From assembly GCF_016545825.1 (NCBI RefSeq), contig NC_052616.1:62579278-62643277 (forward strand): 64,000 nt of DNA. The letters run 5' to 3'. Origin of the DNA: Eucalyptus grandis (lineage: Eukaryota > Streptophyta > Magnoliopsida > Myrtales > Myrtaceae). Below the pieces are notes generated by a model. That model had not been told where the DNA came from, ran no database searches, and saw only the letters and a program-made list of their open reading frames with translations. Positions 24,363 through 46,429 of the stretch are shown here, piece by piece (positions within the stretch are counted from its first letter, which is position 1; the number at the start of each line of letters is the position of its first letter). The position numbers were made by a program, and so were the translations under genes.

Positions 24363-24600
24363 CTATTGAATTAAACCCATACAGCCTTCATTTATATTTA
24401 GGCATTCAGTAATGAAAAGATGAGGTCCTTGGGTGTAGAAACATGCTGCAGAGAAAAGAATGACCTCAATCACCCACGCGCCAAGCTTCCCCAATGGTTT
24501 TGATATGGTAACGAGAATTCCTTGCAGAAGTTTGGACTGTATGTAATCCAATTTTTCAACTAGCAGTAGGCCCTTCTGCCTCTCAGTTGCATAACCCCGC
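24363..24600 (-). pseudogene. Orphan terminal exon of an unrecognised protein
   Basis: After a 3' splice site (CTAATACAG) the frame reads RGYATERQKGLLLVEKLDYI, then QSKLLQGILVTISKPLGKLG, then AWVIEVILFSAA, and stops at TAG 24363-24365 (78 residues). The hydrophobic end looks like a membrane segment. It may belong to the same gene as the exon at 23418-23746. If so, the stop here comes upstream of that exon, which implies rearrangement or a donor I have not identified. Family not recognised. Confidence 0.4.
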
Positions 24601-26730
24601 CTGTATTAGATGAGTTGATAATGATAGACTGGAAAGAAAACGTAAGCCAATAGCAAGTCATCCACATAGATTCACTGAAGAGATCACAAATGAGAAAGAC
24701 AACATCCTCATATAGCATCTTCATATAGCACACTGCTGTAGAGAAGTTTCAAATTTTTCTCACAACTAAGGTAAATGCCTTTAGATTTTTCCAAATTTTG
24801 TCGCATTTTATTCATCTGGCCCTAGGAACGCATGGAAATTAAAAAAAAAAAAAAAAAAAAAAAATTGGAGACGCCTCCTTTTGACTCCGTTCTTTCTTTT
24901 CCCATTTGACAATTCAATTCGAGTGGTACTTTTATCGGGTTTAATGATAGTTTTTCAATTACGCCGGGTCCAATGAGCAAAACTTTAAGATTTATACTCC
25001 GAATTAGTGAGAAGACCATCTAATCTTGTTGAGCTTTTTGACTCGCTCTAATTGAATTTTAGATGAGAAGCCTATTATAACTTTGTACTGGGCATCCCTT
25101 TGGCTCAAATAATTTTTTTTTTTGGGAAGCCATGATCTCCATATATTATTCGCAATTGAACAGAATTTCCAAGGGGATTCTTTGAAAGTATAATTCCTTG
25201 CTTTATATACTTTCGGGAAAATACACAATAGCCATTGCAAGTCCATCTAGAACCCTGAAAACAAAAGATAAAAATAGGGAACATAGAAGAAACTTCACAT
25301 TATCAAACAATCTCCATTCACTCACACACGCACGCATCACCCAAAGGGAGAGAGAGTGTCGCAGAAAAGAAACTCAATTGCGTCAACTACTTTGATAGCT
25401 TCATTTGCATAACATATAGTTGGATTCCAGTTTGTATCTCGCTGCTGGCCTCTCTCATTCACAGTAACAATTTACAATGAGCAGGAACTCGCAGAAAGAA
25501 GCATATTGGTGATAGTTGAATAGTACCGTAGGAGGAGGAGATCTACTTATATGCAGGAATAATCACGTGGCACTCTATTTTGGCTAAGCCTAATTTCTTG
25601 CTATTCGATACGCCATGGTAGGGAGGACTCTTTATGCTTTAGATAAGGAGGTTGATTGCATACCGAAAGGGGATTTTTGCACTTTGTTCTTCTAATCTAA
25701 CTAGATTAGTATTCTATGAAACCTTCGGGTGTAAAAGTTCAGGAATATTAACTAGTCATATGATCTCGTTGAATTTAATCCAACACACAAGTTTCTATCT
25801 AAACAAATTATATCGTTCGAGTATAGCGAAAGATTCTGCAACCGGACAAAAAAAATGAAGAATGGTTCATTCAATTATCTCCGTTTGAGTAGACTGGTGG
25901 GCGGGCTGCAACGCTCTATCCTATCATCACTCAGACTCATGTTAAAAACAAAAGGAAGCATATACTTTTGGAGATAAAGTTAGAGAAAAGTTAATGTGCA
26001 GAAAACTTAACTGACTCGGGGAATTGGATTCGAAGTGGTAGGATCACGTCTGAGGAGAAGAAAATGCGGATTGAATAGTTCTGTACCTTCAAAATTATTA
26101 CTTTGGATTTATAACTTATTATGATATTAATTCCATTAAAATTACCAAGTTAATACTCCCTAATGCATTTATCACAAACTAATTTCCATCTTACAAGAAA
26201 ATTATGAATCAGTACCACCAAGATGCGCTCACCCCAAATTTTCATCTCACAAAAAAGTAACCACTGACCCAAATCTACCGGGAGTCAGAATTTCATCCAA
26301 TACTTCACAACGAAATGCGTACGTAGCTACACAGCAAACAACTACAAGAAAATTGATTTCGAGATTGTTTGAGAAACAAAAAATAATTTGGAGCAGGCGC
26401 ATCAAGGGTACCGATTTCGAATATTTCGTGGGGGTGAAAATTGATATAAAAGACTGCATCAGTGGACGCGGGTCTTGAAGCAATGGGACCCGCTCGCACG
26501 TGAAAGGACACGTTTAATGTTGGGACATCAAATGACATATTTCCCTTGCTCAACCTCGTCCCTCTCGTCGCCATCCAACAATGAACAGAAATTTCTCATA
26601 TCACACATAAATAACAAAGTTGCAAGACTTTCCTTATAATAAAACTATTATAAAACTATTCAAGCCAAACTGAAAAATGGTGTTAGAATACCGCTTCCTC
26701 AAAGTTTCTTCTTTACAAAGGATTTACGGC
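24601..26730. other. Intergenic region with no supported gene
   Basis: AT-rich DNA with a poly-A tract at 24841-24864. A minus-strand frame at 26574-26305 (starting MATRGTRLSKGNMSF) has ordinary composition for its first 60 codons. It shows no family match that I can name and no clear partner exon, so it is not called. Confidence 0.4.
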
Positions 26731-29478
26731 TCAGCTAATCAAGCCCCCTCGCATCTTCAAGATGGCAGCTGCCTGCACATTCATTCTGACAATATCCTGG
26801 AAGATGGAGCATCATTGTTAATAATAAATCTCTTTTCGACTCAATGACAGGAGAAAAGAAGTTACTCCAGAAAGTCACTCTCAATTCCTCAAGTTCCCAA
26901 GCTTTTAGGACTCCCTCTGCATTTGCATGAACTATTCAATACAACTTCCAAGGAAAAAGAATTATAATGGTTGAGCTAAAGATTAATTATAGGAGCTGTC
27001 ACCTTATCAGCAATCTCTCTCCATCCAAGCTATCATCGCAGCCTTTCAATTAAAGTTCTGTCCAGGATTTCTTCTATTTTATGTGCATACACATGACTCG
27101 CTTCTACCGCTTCTTGAAGTTTTTGTATAACCTAGTTATAATATCCACCATTTTTTCATAACAATTCATATATAATAACTAGCAATAGGATCTCAGTTCA
27201 TAACCAGAGTAATATCACCATACCGCATTATTTTCTAAGAGTAAATCTTCATTCTCGGTCAATTTTGCTTCCAAGCTCCTCTTCTCTGACATTGTAGCCT
27301 GAAAGACAAAAAGAACTTATTCAAAAGAAACAGACAAAAAGTAAAACACAATTATAATTAGGCAAACGGATGATACTTGAAGGGCTATGTCTCTCTCGTG
27401 ACAAAGAGCTTTTAGCCTATCCGACTCTTGCTTTTCCAATCTCAAAGAATCTCTCAGAGCCTCCATTTCTTCCCGGAGGGTCACTTCTTGCTTTTCCTTT
27501 TCCCATAATTCTTCCAACAACTAATAACACAGCAAACAATATGAATTTTTGTGGGAGTGAGAAAGAGAAATATGAGAATGGTACCAAGTACAGATAGCAT
27601 AACTAACATGCATTTCATATCATGCAATAGAAAAGTTGCACGAAGTGAATATAGTGACATAAAAAATAAGAAATTCAATGTGCCAGCAGATGATTTCCTA
27701 GGAGAGTCGCAAGCTGTAGACATCAATTCAAAATGCACCTCGCGTACCTCTTGCTGAGAAGGATAATGTGAAGAGGAAACTTCCGGTGCATCAGATATGT
27801 GTATGTCCATCTTATCCACAACAAAGTCCATTTCTGCATTGATATCCTGCAAATTCACAACTTGTCATTTTTGTGAGCATCTACAAAAGAGAAAACTCTA
27901 ATCTTAATTGCAATAACTGAAACAAAAGGGAAAATCTAGTGGTAACATGAGATCATATAGTATGCAATACTACAAAAAGAAAAAAAAAAATGGACAGAAA
28001 TAGAACTAAACTCACATTGTCCATTGGAAGATCCATCATCCCTGATTGCGTAGGTGTCTGTTGGGGCTCAATTCGTGCTGCCAAAACTTCTTTGATGATA
28101 TCAACTCCTAACTCAATTGCAGTAGGCTGAAGCTCCAAGATTATCTAATGCATGCAAGAAGTGAAAAATTTAAGAAATGCCATTTAAGATAGGAAATTAT
28201 TACCATGGGTAATTCCATACCGCTACTTTAGATGACAATAAAGGTCAAAATAAATATGATAAATACAATTAATATTCGGTTTAATTTACCTTATTTTTGG
28301 TTAGCCTTTCAAATTCATCCTTGATCTTTGATGTTGTTGTCTTACTCTCTTCCCATCGGCATGTACGAGGAAAAGTCAAGGAGTTCAATTGAAATTTAGG
28401 CCGAGCCACATCTAAATGCTCAAATGACCATATCTGCACAAATCAACACAAATTGAGATATCAATTGTGAAAAATGAAAAAAATTGCACTCTACTCATAA
28501 GATTTATTAGTCTTGAATAAAGACAGAAAAGAAGGCAGGTGTTGTATAAATAATAATGATGTGATAACTATTAATGTTCAAGGACTTTCATATAAGATGA
28601 ACTAGAAAGCTTAAATGGAAAAATACCTGGAGGAATATAAGACAACCTCCAATGTATGTCTTATGATGATCCTTTCTCTCGGTTATACATATAGTCAAAT
28701 GCTCGAGCAAAGCCAAACCCCAGGCATATTCTTTAATAGCATCCAAATTTTTGAGATACGACATATAACGCCCATTGACCACTCGACCTGAATTTGGGAA
28801 TAGAAACACGCCAAAAGCATATAGCAAAAACATCCTTATGAACTTTGCTCCCTCGCCTATCTCGCCATCCAGCTCCCCCTCAAGTGTGCTAATTGCAATT
28901 TTCCTCTTGCTGGGAGAATTGACATATTCATCCTCTAAATCTAATGAAGCCTCATCTTTTCCAATTGTTACTGGCTTTCCAATGACAGGGAGGCCCATGA
29001 TTAATGCCACATCCATGGGTGTCATGGAAATCTCACCACCACCAACTAAAAAGGCCTTCTTCTCAGAACTCCATTTCTCTATCAGCACACTTATCAATGC
29101 CCTGTTGATGCTATAATTAGGCATGTGCAGCAAACTTCCAAACCCTACTCTCTCTATCGCAGCTCGTTGGCCACAACTCAGTTTTTCTACCCGCCTGGCA
29201 AAGGCGGGCAACGAAAACCTAGTACACAAGGGACCAAGCATCTGCATATTAACAAAAAAACTATACTTAAACATTTTTTTCCTTTAAGCAGATTCAGAAC
29301 ACATGAACATTGACCAAATCCAACAACTTTATAAAATTTATTGAAGGCATAAAAATTGAAGTATCAAGCAAAGGCAAGAAGTCATATGTCAAAAGGTACC
29401 GACCTTCTTATGAGTCTCGTGCTCCTTTCTCAAGTGATAACTTTGTGCTCTTTTGCCTTGTGATCTCGTCCTATCCAT
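26731..29478 (-). CDS. Plant mobile domain (PMD) protein with C-terminal coiled coil
   Basis: PMD (aminotransferase-like, PF10536-type) proteins are plant-specific nuclear factors such as MAIN and MAIL1, and the domain is also found in transposons. Exons on the minus strand: 29478-29404, 29241-28627, 28433-28290, 28144-28016, 27846-27748, 27520-27377 and 27298-27224, then 27131 onward. All introns are phase 0. The PMD core covers about residues 25-280: AFARRVEKLSCGQRAAIERV, then MTPMDVALIMGLPVIGKPV, then FIRMFLLYAFGVFLFP, then WGLALLEHL and IWSFEHLD. The C-terminal part (LLEELWEKEKQE, LRLEKQESDRLKAL and similar) is coiled coil. The eighth exon either ends at TGA 27033-27035 or splices through 27029-27003 to 26796-26731, ending ILKMRGGLIS. 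I favour the longer form (about 465 residues). The frame is open throughout. Confidence 0.82.
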
Positions 29479-29689
29479 TCTAAAAAAGAAAAGAAACAAG
29501 AGATTGTCATAAATCCCACATAATGGCACTTTTTTTAATAAAATCAAGATGAAATCTAATTGACACGAACATATATCAAACAAACTCAAACCATGGGCAG
29601 CACTCATAGCAATGAAATCAGCATACTCTGAACATACCTGAATGTATAGCACGTATCTGGCAAGTTCTGGACAGCAAGCAACTCCAACC

Positions 29690-31024
29690 TATATGCAACT
29701 TCATTCACATTTCAATCAGCTATATACAACAAATGCAGTGAGGTGAAAAAAAAAAAAAAAACAACTTTGGATTTATGTATTATAGCTAAACAAGTTTCAG
29801 AAGACAATGAAGCTACAACCATAGCCTTGACACATTGAAAGTTGGCCTAAGACAAACCGATAGAGAATGTGTTCTTGACTATCTATGTAAAACACAGTAG
29901 AATCAATATACACTCTCAAGTGCTTGCATATTATCATGCTCTGCTCTGGAGCAACTCAGCATATCACGTTCAATTTTTGGGTAAATAAACTTTTTTGATG
30001 AAAGATTTTCACACAGTTTTAAAGAAAACTATTCAAAATCTAATTTTTAAGCCTTTTTCCTAATTTTTTTTAGAAATAAGTTTTTTATAATTTTTTTGTT
30101 TTAAGAGAAATTAATTTTTAATCAGAAAATAGGGACCCTTGGGCCCGGTTTGAATAAGGGCAGCAGTCTGGTCTCGAGGGTACGAGTCATGGATATAAAC
30201 TGGGCCATTATATCGAAGCCCTCTCCTTAAATTATGAAAATACCCAGCCCCTTAAAGAACAATCTGAGTCCACACCTATTTTAAATCGAACCAAAGCCCA
30301 GACTCCTAAAAGCCTAGACCAGCCCCATTTGTCACTCAGAACAAAACCCAAGTTCAAATAAAAACATCTCGAGCCCAAAGCTCACTAATCCATTTGAAGC
30401 CCAAGACCCCCTAATTCTCTGATCACTAGACTATTCTCGTGGACCACCAATGGGCTTGATGTACAGTGTCGTGAAAGTAATTAGCATAGGATCACCACGA
30501 TTAAAACATGAAGGAGAGAACGGTGGAGAAAGCTCATCCCCCTGTCATCATCAAACACACTACACAAACTCCAAGCCATTTCTCACAGGCACACCACCAC
30601 AGATTCACCACCGCCATGAGCACGGCAACCGCCGAGAGACACATATCCAAAGAAAGTTCAGTTTCAACAAAAACCTAAGTGAAAATCATCGTTCAACAAT
30701 CCATAAAGGATTCCTTTTTTTTTTCTTTCTTTTTTTTTTTCATGTAAAAACAGGTGCCATACTCATTCTGAATAATCCGAAAATCACGGTCAAATCCATG
30801 TAAACTTAGTTGCAGCGTTTCACCAAACATGTGACGAGCACCGACTTTGGGAAGAGAGGTTATTAACCCATTTTTCAGGACTTGCTCGGACCCAGACCCA
30901 GACTTAGAGAAAGTCACCAAGGCAACATGCGAAAAAGACCATATCAGCTCACTCGAGCTTGGCGCGCGTATGGACTAACAAAAAGCAACGAGAGCAGGGG
31001 TTCACGGGAATAATCCTACCCGGC
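29690..31024. other. Upstream region of the PMD gene, possible leader exon
   Basis: A short minus-strand exon-like piece (about 29690-29640) has a 3' splice site TGCATATAG before GTTGGAGTTGC and a donor CATTCAG followed by GTATGTTC. It lies just upstream of the first PMD coding exon, whose own 3' splice site (CTTTTTTAG) ends at 29480, two bases before the ATG at 29478. It may therefore be part of the PMD leader. The rest (about 29.7-31.0 kb) is AT-rich, with poly-T/A stretches near 30715-30740 and no other recognised content. Confidence 0.35.
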
Positions 31025-31144
31025 TCAAAGACGACGGCCATGGGGGCGAGTTCGTGAAACGAGTCGAACCACCGCCGGCCGCCACAATGTCTCCGAGCCG
31101 AGATCCTTGAGGCCAAAGGGGGCTCGAACCGAAAGGAAACTTAC

Positions 31145-31486
31145 CGGAGACGCAGGCACTGGGAAGGCAAGATCGCCCAGAGAGCTGGTGTCGTATTTGC
31201 GTGAGGACTTAGGGGGATCGCCTAGAGAGCTGGTGTCGTATTTGCGTGAGGACTTAGGGGGATCGCCCAGAGAGCTGGTGTCGTATTTGCGTGAGGACTT
31301 AGGGGGATCGCCTAGAGAGCTGGTGTCGTATTTGCGTGAGGACTTAGGGGGATCGCCCAGAGAGCTGGTGTCGTATTTGCGTGAGGACTGAGGGGGAGAG
31401 AGAGGGGGCAAACGGAAAGGAGTTTTCTCCCCCGGAGAGGAGAGGGGGGGAGTATCATGTCCGTACAGATTCGGAAATGATTTCAT
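31145..31486 (-). CDS. Candidate first exon with five 15-residue repeats
   Basis: An ATG at 31486 opens 114 codons that end at a strong donor (CCG then GTAAGTTTCC) at 31145. The product begins MKSFPNLYGHDTPPL, runs through a Pro/Ser-rich stretch, then has five tandem copies of KSSRKYDTSSLGDPP (45-bp unit), and ends FPVPASP. The next plausible exon on this strand is at about 29690, so this may be the 5' end of the PMD transcript or a separate short gene. The same leader sequence occurs, without the array, at 33905-34265 and 62790-63080. That makes a repeated promoter/leader module as likely as a real protein. Confidence 0.35.
31171..31395. repeat. Minisatellite, 45-bp unit, 5 copies
   Basis: The unit GATCGCC(C/T)AGAGAGC-TGGTGTCGTATTTGCG-TGAGGACTTAGGGG starts at 31171, 31216, 31261, 31306 and 31351. 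Copies are identical except that position 8 alternates C, T, C, T, C. The higher-order unit is therefore a 90-bp dimer. The last copy ends in ACTGAG instead of ACTTAG. Confidence 0.95.
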
Positions 31487-31689
31487 CCTCTGCTGCCCGC
31501 CGCCTGCTGTGCTGCTCCTCCCCCGTTTCTATTTATTATTATTTTTATTTAAATCGAAGGTATATCGTTGAATTTCGTTGAATTTCTTAATTTATCCAAC
31601 AGAAGAAGATGTTGACCTTCTCTGAGTCCCCCACCCTGCGCCCCCCCCGCACACGATATTTAAATAACATTTTTAACTAAAATAATTTA

Positions 31690-33190
31690 TTCTTTATTAT
31701 TCTTATATTCTTCTTTTTTTCTTTTTTTTTGGGTCGAAATTGTTCTTGAATTCGGAAGATTAACGTGTATGGTGGTTTTTCTCATAAATATTAACTTAGA
31801 AACGTATGTATATATATACATATATATATGTATGTATGTATATATATAAATACATAAATTAAAGCTTTCAAGCTTCTCATAATACTTAATTGATTTGATG
31901 AGTTGCAATCAATATCTCAACACATAAGGGACGGGTTTTGGCACGGGACACTAGAAACCCTCAATCAAACATTTATAATTTCATTCTTTTATCCTTTGGC
32001 ATTCACAAAATCGTGACAAATTGTAATAATTATCTAATAAAATTAACATCTCCTTTAAATCGTACTCTATTAGATCATGTTCGTTTATTTCACGCACTTG
32101 ATTACCGAGAACTTATCAATGGAAAAATCGAATACTGAATACTCGATCAATTTCTGTGGATCGATCTCTGTGGATTTTTGTCTTCCTATATAATTAATAA
32201 TTCACGTTGAATTATTTCAGAGGAAGCGAGTTCCTTATATATATATTTTCAGTATGATAGCAGCGAATATTTTCCCGAGGTGACTTCCTTTCGGTCTCTC
32301 CCGCGCGCCAATAGCAGTTCTCTCACTGCTTCCACGTCAGATCGTGTGCATGCCACCTCCTCCTAGCGCCTGGGCACATTGACTCTGAGGAAAAATAGCA
32401 GTCAAAGCTCCACGCCTATTATAATGAAAAATACGTATATAAAAAAAAGAAGTCGCTCCCTCTAAAATAATTCAGCGTGAATTTATTAATTATATGGGAA
32501 GAAAAAATTCCACAAAAATTGATCGAGTATTTAGTGCCAAAAACCTCTCGTCACTTGTCATTTCACTCCTCAAACTCTCCTAAATCCCCATTCCTCCCGA
32601 AACTCGCTCTCTAGTCCAATCTCAACCCAGATCAAGAACCTCTATGGCCTCGCCTACTTGAATTGGTTCCGGCAATTAGTATTTCGTTATTCTAAATATT
32701 ATATGGATAGTGAAGAGAAAACATGGTGACGATGGTTTCGATATTCTTAGAGTGTCTCTAATTATGAGATTCGATTTTTCTATGAATAAGTTTTTGATGA
32801 TCAAGTGCGTGGAATAAACGAACGTGATCTAATACAATAAGATTTAAAGGGAAAGTTAACTTTATTAGATAGTTATTTTTATTTGTCACAATTTTGTGGA
32901 TGTTAATGGATAAAAGAACGAAATTGGAAATGTTTGATTGGGGTTTTTAGCGTCTCGTGCCAAAAACCTACCCCTCTTGTGTGGAGACCTCGATGGCAAT
33001 TCGGTCGAATCAATTAAATACCGTGATAAGCCCGAAAGCTATAATATATACACACACATGTTCGTTTTTAAGTTAATATTTATGATTTAATCCTCCAAAT
33101 TCAAGAAACAATTTTGACAAAAAAAAAAAGAAGAAGGAAGAAAAAAGAATATAGGAAAACTAATAATATCAGAGAATAGATGGCTCTAGT
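31690..33190. repeat. Large imperfect inverted repeat around a promoter-like loop
   Basis: The left arm (about 31690-32240) is the reverse complement of segments in the right arm (about 32440-33190). For example TATATAATTAATAATTCACG with TTGAATTATTTCAGAGG faces CTCTAAAATAATTCA, and AGTGTCCCGTGCCAAAA (reverse of about 31938) matches GCGTCTCGTGCCAAAA (about 32950). The right arm also holds a short LRR-receptor fragment (about 32590-32685) that the left arm lacks. The loop (about 32245-32440) contains a copy of the segment found at 35920-36040. Confidence 0.7.
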
Positions 33191-33904
33191 TAAAAATGTT
33201 ATTTAGATATTATGTGTGGGGTGTGCAGTGCGTGGGACTCACATATAAAAAAGCCGAAGGGTTCAAATCAAGAGGAGACACAACTAATATTTTTGTAGGT
33301 GCCTGATGCTAGGGAGAAGGTCGACATCCTCTTTGGTTGGATAAATAAAGGAAGAGACGAAAGTCAACAAGACACCTACGAATTAAAAAGAGGGCCATCA
33401 GGGAATTGATCAAGTAACGGCACCGTTACTCTTTCAACGGTGATGGTGGCGTGTGCACCGCTAACTCTTTTACTTATTTCTTTAGAAAATTTAAAATATG
33501 ATTTGTCACTTGGGATTTGCTCCACTTCCACCATTATTTTGTCACTTGTAATTTGATTTTTCTTTTTATTTGTCTGACATCAAAATCAAGAGAGATTGAT
33601 GAATTCATTTTCAAACTTAGAGAAATCTGAGAGTTTGCAAATCAAAATATTATATTTACACTTGATATTTAATTCTCTATCTTACATGAGTTTTCTTGAG
33701 TATATCTATCATTTATATCTTCTTCGTTTTTTTACCAATGTCTACCATTAACTCAACTATCCCCGTGATTTTCTTCTCCCTTCAAGAACTTCATCCATTT
33801 GTTTCTTTAAATATGAAACAAATCATCTTCATCAACAAATAAAATGGGCGGCCGGTGTTGCACCGTTACTCATTAGGAGTAATAGTATCGTCACGCTACA
33901 ATAA

Positions 33905-34265
33905 ATAATAACAGTGGAAATAGGGAGCAGCAACGGTGGCGGTGATGGGCCACAGCAAAGGAGAAATCATTTTGGATAACAATCTCCGTGTTTGGAATCC
34001 GTACGAACACACCACCCTATCTGGGGGAGAAAACTCATTTCCCTTTGCCCCCCTTCCTGCTACTTCTCCCTGCTCCTCCTCAGTCCTCACACACAACAAA
34101 TATAACACGAGAGAGAGAGAGAGAGAGAGCCGGGAGCCCAACCGATGACCTTCGGCTGGGATCCTCACCCCCACGATCTCGCTATCCCGGTGCCCGCATG
34201 TCCAATGAGTTTCCTTTTTGGTTTGAGCCACCCTTGACCTCAAGGATCTCCGTCACATACTGGAT
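33905..34265 (+). repeat. Second copy of the GC-rich leader module
   Basis: It matches the candidate exon at 31486-31145 in the opposite orientation. Shared pieces are GGAGCAGCA, GAAATCATTT, AATCCGTACG, CTGGGGGAGAAAACTC, TTTGCCCCC, CCTCAGTCCTCAC, a GA tract, TCGCTATCCCGGTGCC, GAGTTTCCTTT and CCTCAAGGATCTC. The splice donor GTAAGT of the first copy is changed to ATGAGT here, and the 45-bp array is absent. No coding frame is supported. Confidence 0.7.
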
Positions 34266-34269
34266 TTGT

Positions 34270-36060
34270 TGAGCTTGCAAACAAAATGGTTTTAAAATGA
34301 CAACAAAAGCATAATTACCGCATCCTTAATTTGAAAGGAAGAGAGATGTTTTGGTCTCCACCTACCGAATCGGCATTATAAGAATCAATCTAATCACGTG
34401 AGAGAGCAAGATGCAAGGACCATGCCAATATATATATATTATACTAGAATACTTTTATTCGTAAAAAAATGTCGGGACCATAGTAAATGTAGCAAGATTT
34501 TGCTCTTCTACTCATCGGGAAAAAGAACAAAGGGGCCTCGTGAATTTTTTTTGAGGTGGCATTATAGGTTTTGATTTGTTTTAAAATATGAGGTTCGCTT
34601 AGGCCGTAGATCCGTGGAAATTTTGGAAGAGTCAAATGGTTTGGTGCTTCCGATCAAAAACTATTAGAAGAAAAAGAAAAAAGAGAGAAGGGGCTTTTGG
34701 GAGAACAAAAATATCCCCGTGGGACACTGCTGGGAAGGAAGCAATTTCGAGCTCGAAGCCCTGTGACCCCGACGGCGGAGACGCGACCGAATGGCCCTTT
34801 GCACTTCAAAGTGCATGGGGCTGCGGAGAACGGGGAACGACGTCCTTCCGACATTTCCTTTTTCTTTTAAATATATTCTTCCTTTTTATATTTTGGAATG
34901 GGACCCGCGTTGCGTGGCTGGAGGGCGTGCGCACCTTATTAACTTATCCATTTCCCATTTCCCCTTTTTATTTATTTATTTTATTTATTTCCTGTTTTAC
35001 TAAAAGAATACGTAGGTTTCACGTCAATGCGGCTGCTTATCGGATGCCAATTTTAATGAACCCGGCATCTCTTTAGATCCCCCTCCCCTTCTGGAATTAG
35101 TTTTATTTGCCATCACTCTTTTGCCATTCGAAACAAACCGGACCAATCTTTTGTAATGAAATTTTATTAATTTAAGCATATTTTGCCTTTTAATGTTACC
35201 TTATTCGGTTCACCCCGTTGATGCATATCTTGCCTTTCAATGTTATCTTCCTTTTTCTTTTCAAGAGCGACCTCATTTTCGATGTTCTTGTTCATCTCAA
35301 CGTGCATAATCCCTTTTGGTCTGTGAAGATGTTTCTCAGGAAAGTGGCAGATCGAGCACATGATCAATATCTGATTCAAACATGGGGCCACATGGACTTG
35401 ATTGCAATGGGTCTTAATACATTTGATCTCCAGTATGCCTAATCAAAATTTATTCTTTCTCTATTTTTAAAGGCTTTTGAATTATTATTATAATATATAA
35501 ATGACATTGAAATTTGTAATTCTGTCCTTCGATACACATATTCAATACAAATCTAACTAGCATCTCGTGTGTGTAATGGGAAAATTCTACCGCCTAATGC
35601 CAATGTGCTTTGATCAATATGAGGTTAAGAAGAATCGGCTAGTGATGTTGGCAAAAAGTTTTATCATGTTTTAGCCACGTCGAGGTTGAGTTATTTTGTT
35701 AATTAACACATACTAATATGAGAAATCGATGGTCATTGGACAAGTCAGCAGTAATTGATTTTAATTAATCTCCCCAGAAGCAAAAAAGGAAAAAGAAAAC
35801 AAAAAACATTCCCCAATCGCCCTCGGAGGGAAATTCCCCGCCATCATCCGTCTCACATATTTTTCCAGAGAAAAATAATGCAAGAAAAGCCATTTCGGCT
35901 TCCTCACCCTACTCTCACTTCCTTTCGGTCTATCCCACGCGCCAATAGCTGCTCTCTCACGGCTTCCACGTCGGATCGCGTGCACACCACCTCCTCCCAG
36001 CGCGTGGGTACATCGACTCCAAGGAAAAACGGCAGCCAAAGCTCTTCATACAAGGGCACG
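34270..36060 (+). repeat. Copy 1 of a duplicated block (partner 60183-62790)
   Basis: Matching pieces include AAAATGGTTTTAAAATGACA (about 34285 and 60190). AAAGTGGCA starts a long match at 35341 and 60938, through ACATGGACTTGATTGCAA, and TAATGCCAATGTGCTTTGA at about 35597. The promoter-like segment TCCACGTCGGATCGCGTGCAC at about 35965 matches 61803. Copy 2 has gained a SINE and a solo LTR that this copy lacks. There is no gene in this block. Confidence 0.8.
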
Positions 36061-36274
36061 TGTTTGTCATTTTTGCAAATAAAGCGAGCTCCTACTCTCG
36101 TAGGATGTGGAATTTGGTCATTTCAGATGGATTCATTGCCACCAATTATATAAAAATATGCCCACCATCCACCACAAAATCACATTAACAAAAGTGGAAA
36201 ACATAGAAATATTAATTTTCTAGAGAGGGAAAAAAGGACCTTTAGATTGAGTTCAGAACTTTCACACGACACCT

Positions 36275-45687
<9,413 letters not shown>

Positions 45688-46429
45688 CTATAATCACTCT
45701 CAGTTTATTCGAAGAGGTCGTTCTAATTTTATTATATAGACTGAAATTAAAAGAGAAGGAAATAAAAAGGACAGTAGAGAGATCGTAGACATCGTCGAGG
45801 GTTCGGGAATCTTCGCTCGGGTTTACACGAAGCAGCAGTTGCTACAAGGCGAGGCGAGGGCCTGGCTCGTCCTCCCACTTTGGTCGCGAGTGGCTACCTC
45901 CGCGCGAGGGCAAAGCAAGGCGCTGCCTTTGCACCATCACCTCTTCTATCGGATTTCATCTTCTTTTCTTTACTTTTCGAACTCTTTTTCTTTAACATGA
46001 AAACGACAAGGCATCGTTTTGGTTCGATGGCAGTTTATATAGTTCCATGGACTTTGTTAATGGCTATGTAGATGAGAAGATTAATGAAATGGTCAGATCA
46101 GATTTATTCCATTTTCGTTGAAAGATAACATATTTTAGAAAAATTTTCAAATAATGGCTTGAAGTAATATTATTTTTCAAATAAGTGTTTGAAGTGAATA
46201 TTATTTCAAATAAGGGTCAGAAATATCCTCATTTTCATAAATAAAGATATGAAGTCAACATTATTTTAAGTAAGAATATTAAGTGATCATATTAATCTCA
46301 AATAAATGCTTGAACTCATCAATTATGAAAAATAATTTCATCTTTTAAAATTTTCCTTTCTTTCTGTATTTTTTCGCAAAAAATAGAAAAAACTAAAACT
46401 TAAGAAGAAGGGAAAACATAGGCCTAAGC

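Noticed and set aside
31107..31391. Plus-strand frame with repeated RELVSYLREDLGGSP
   Set aside because: It is the antisense of the 45-bp minisatellite. The unit length is a multiple of three, so all frames stay open or closed together. The minus strand has the better donor.
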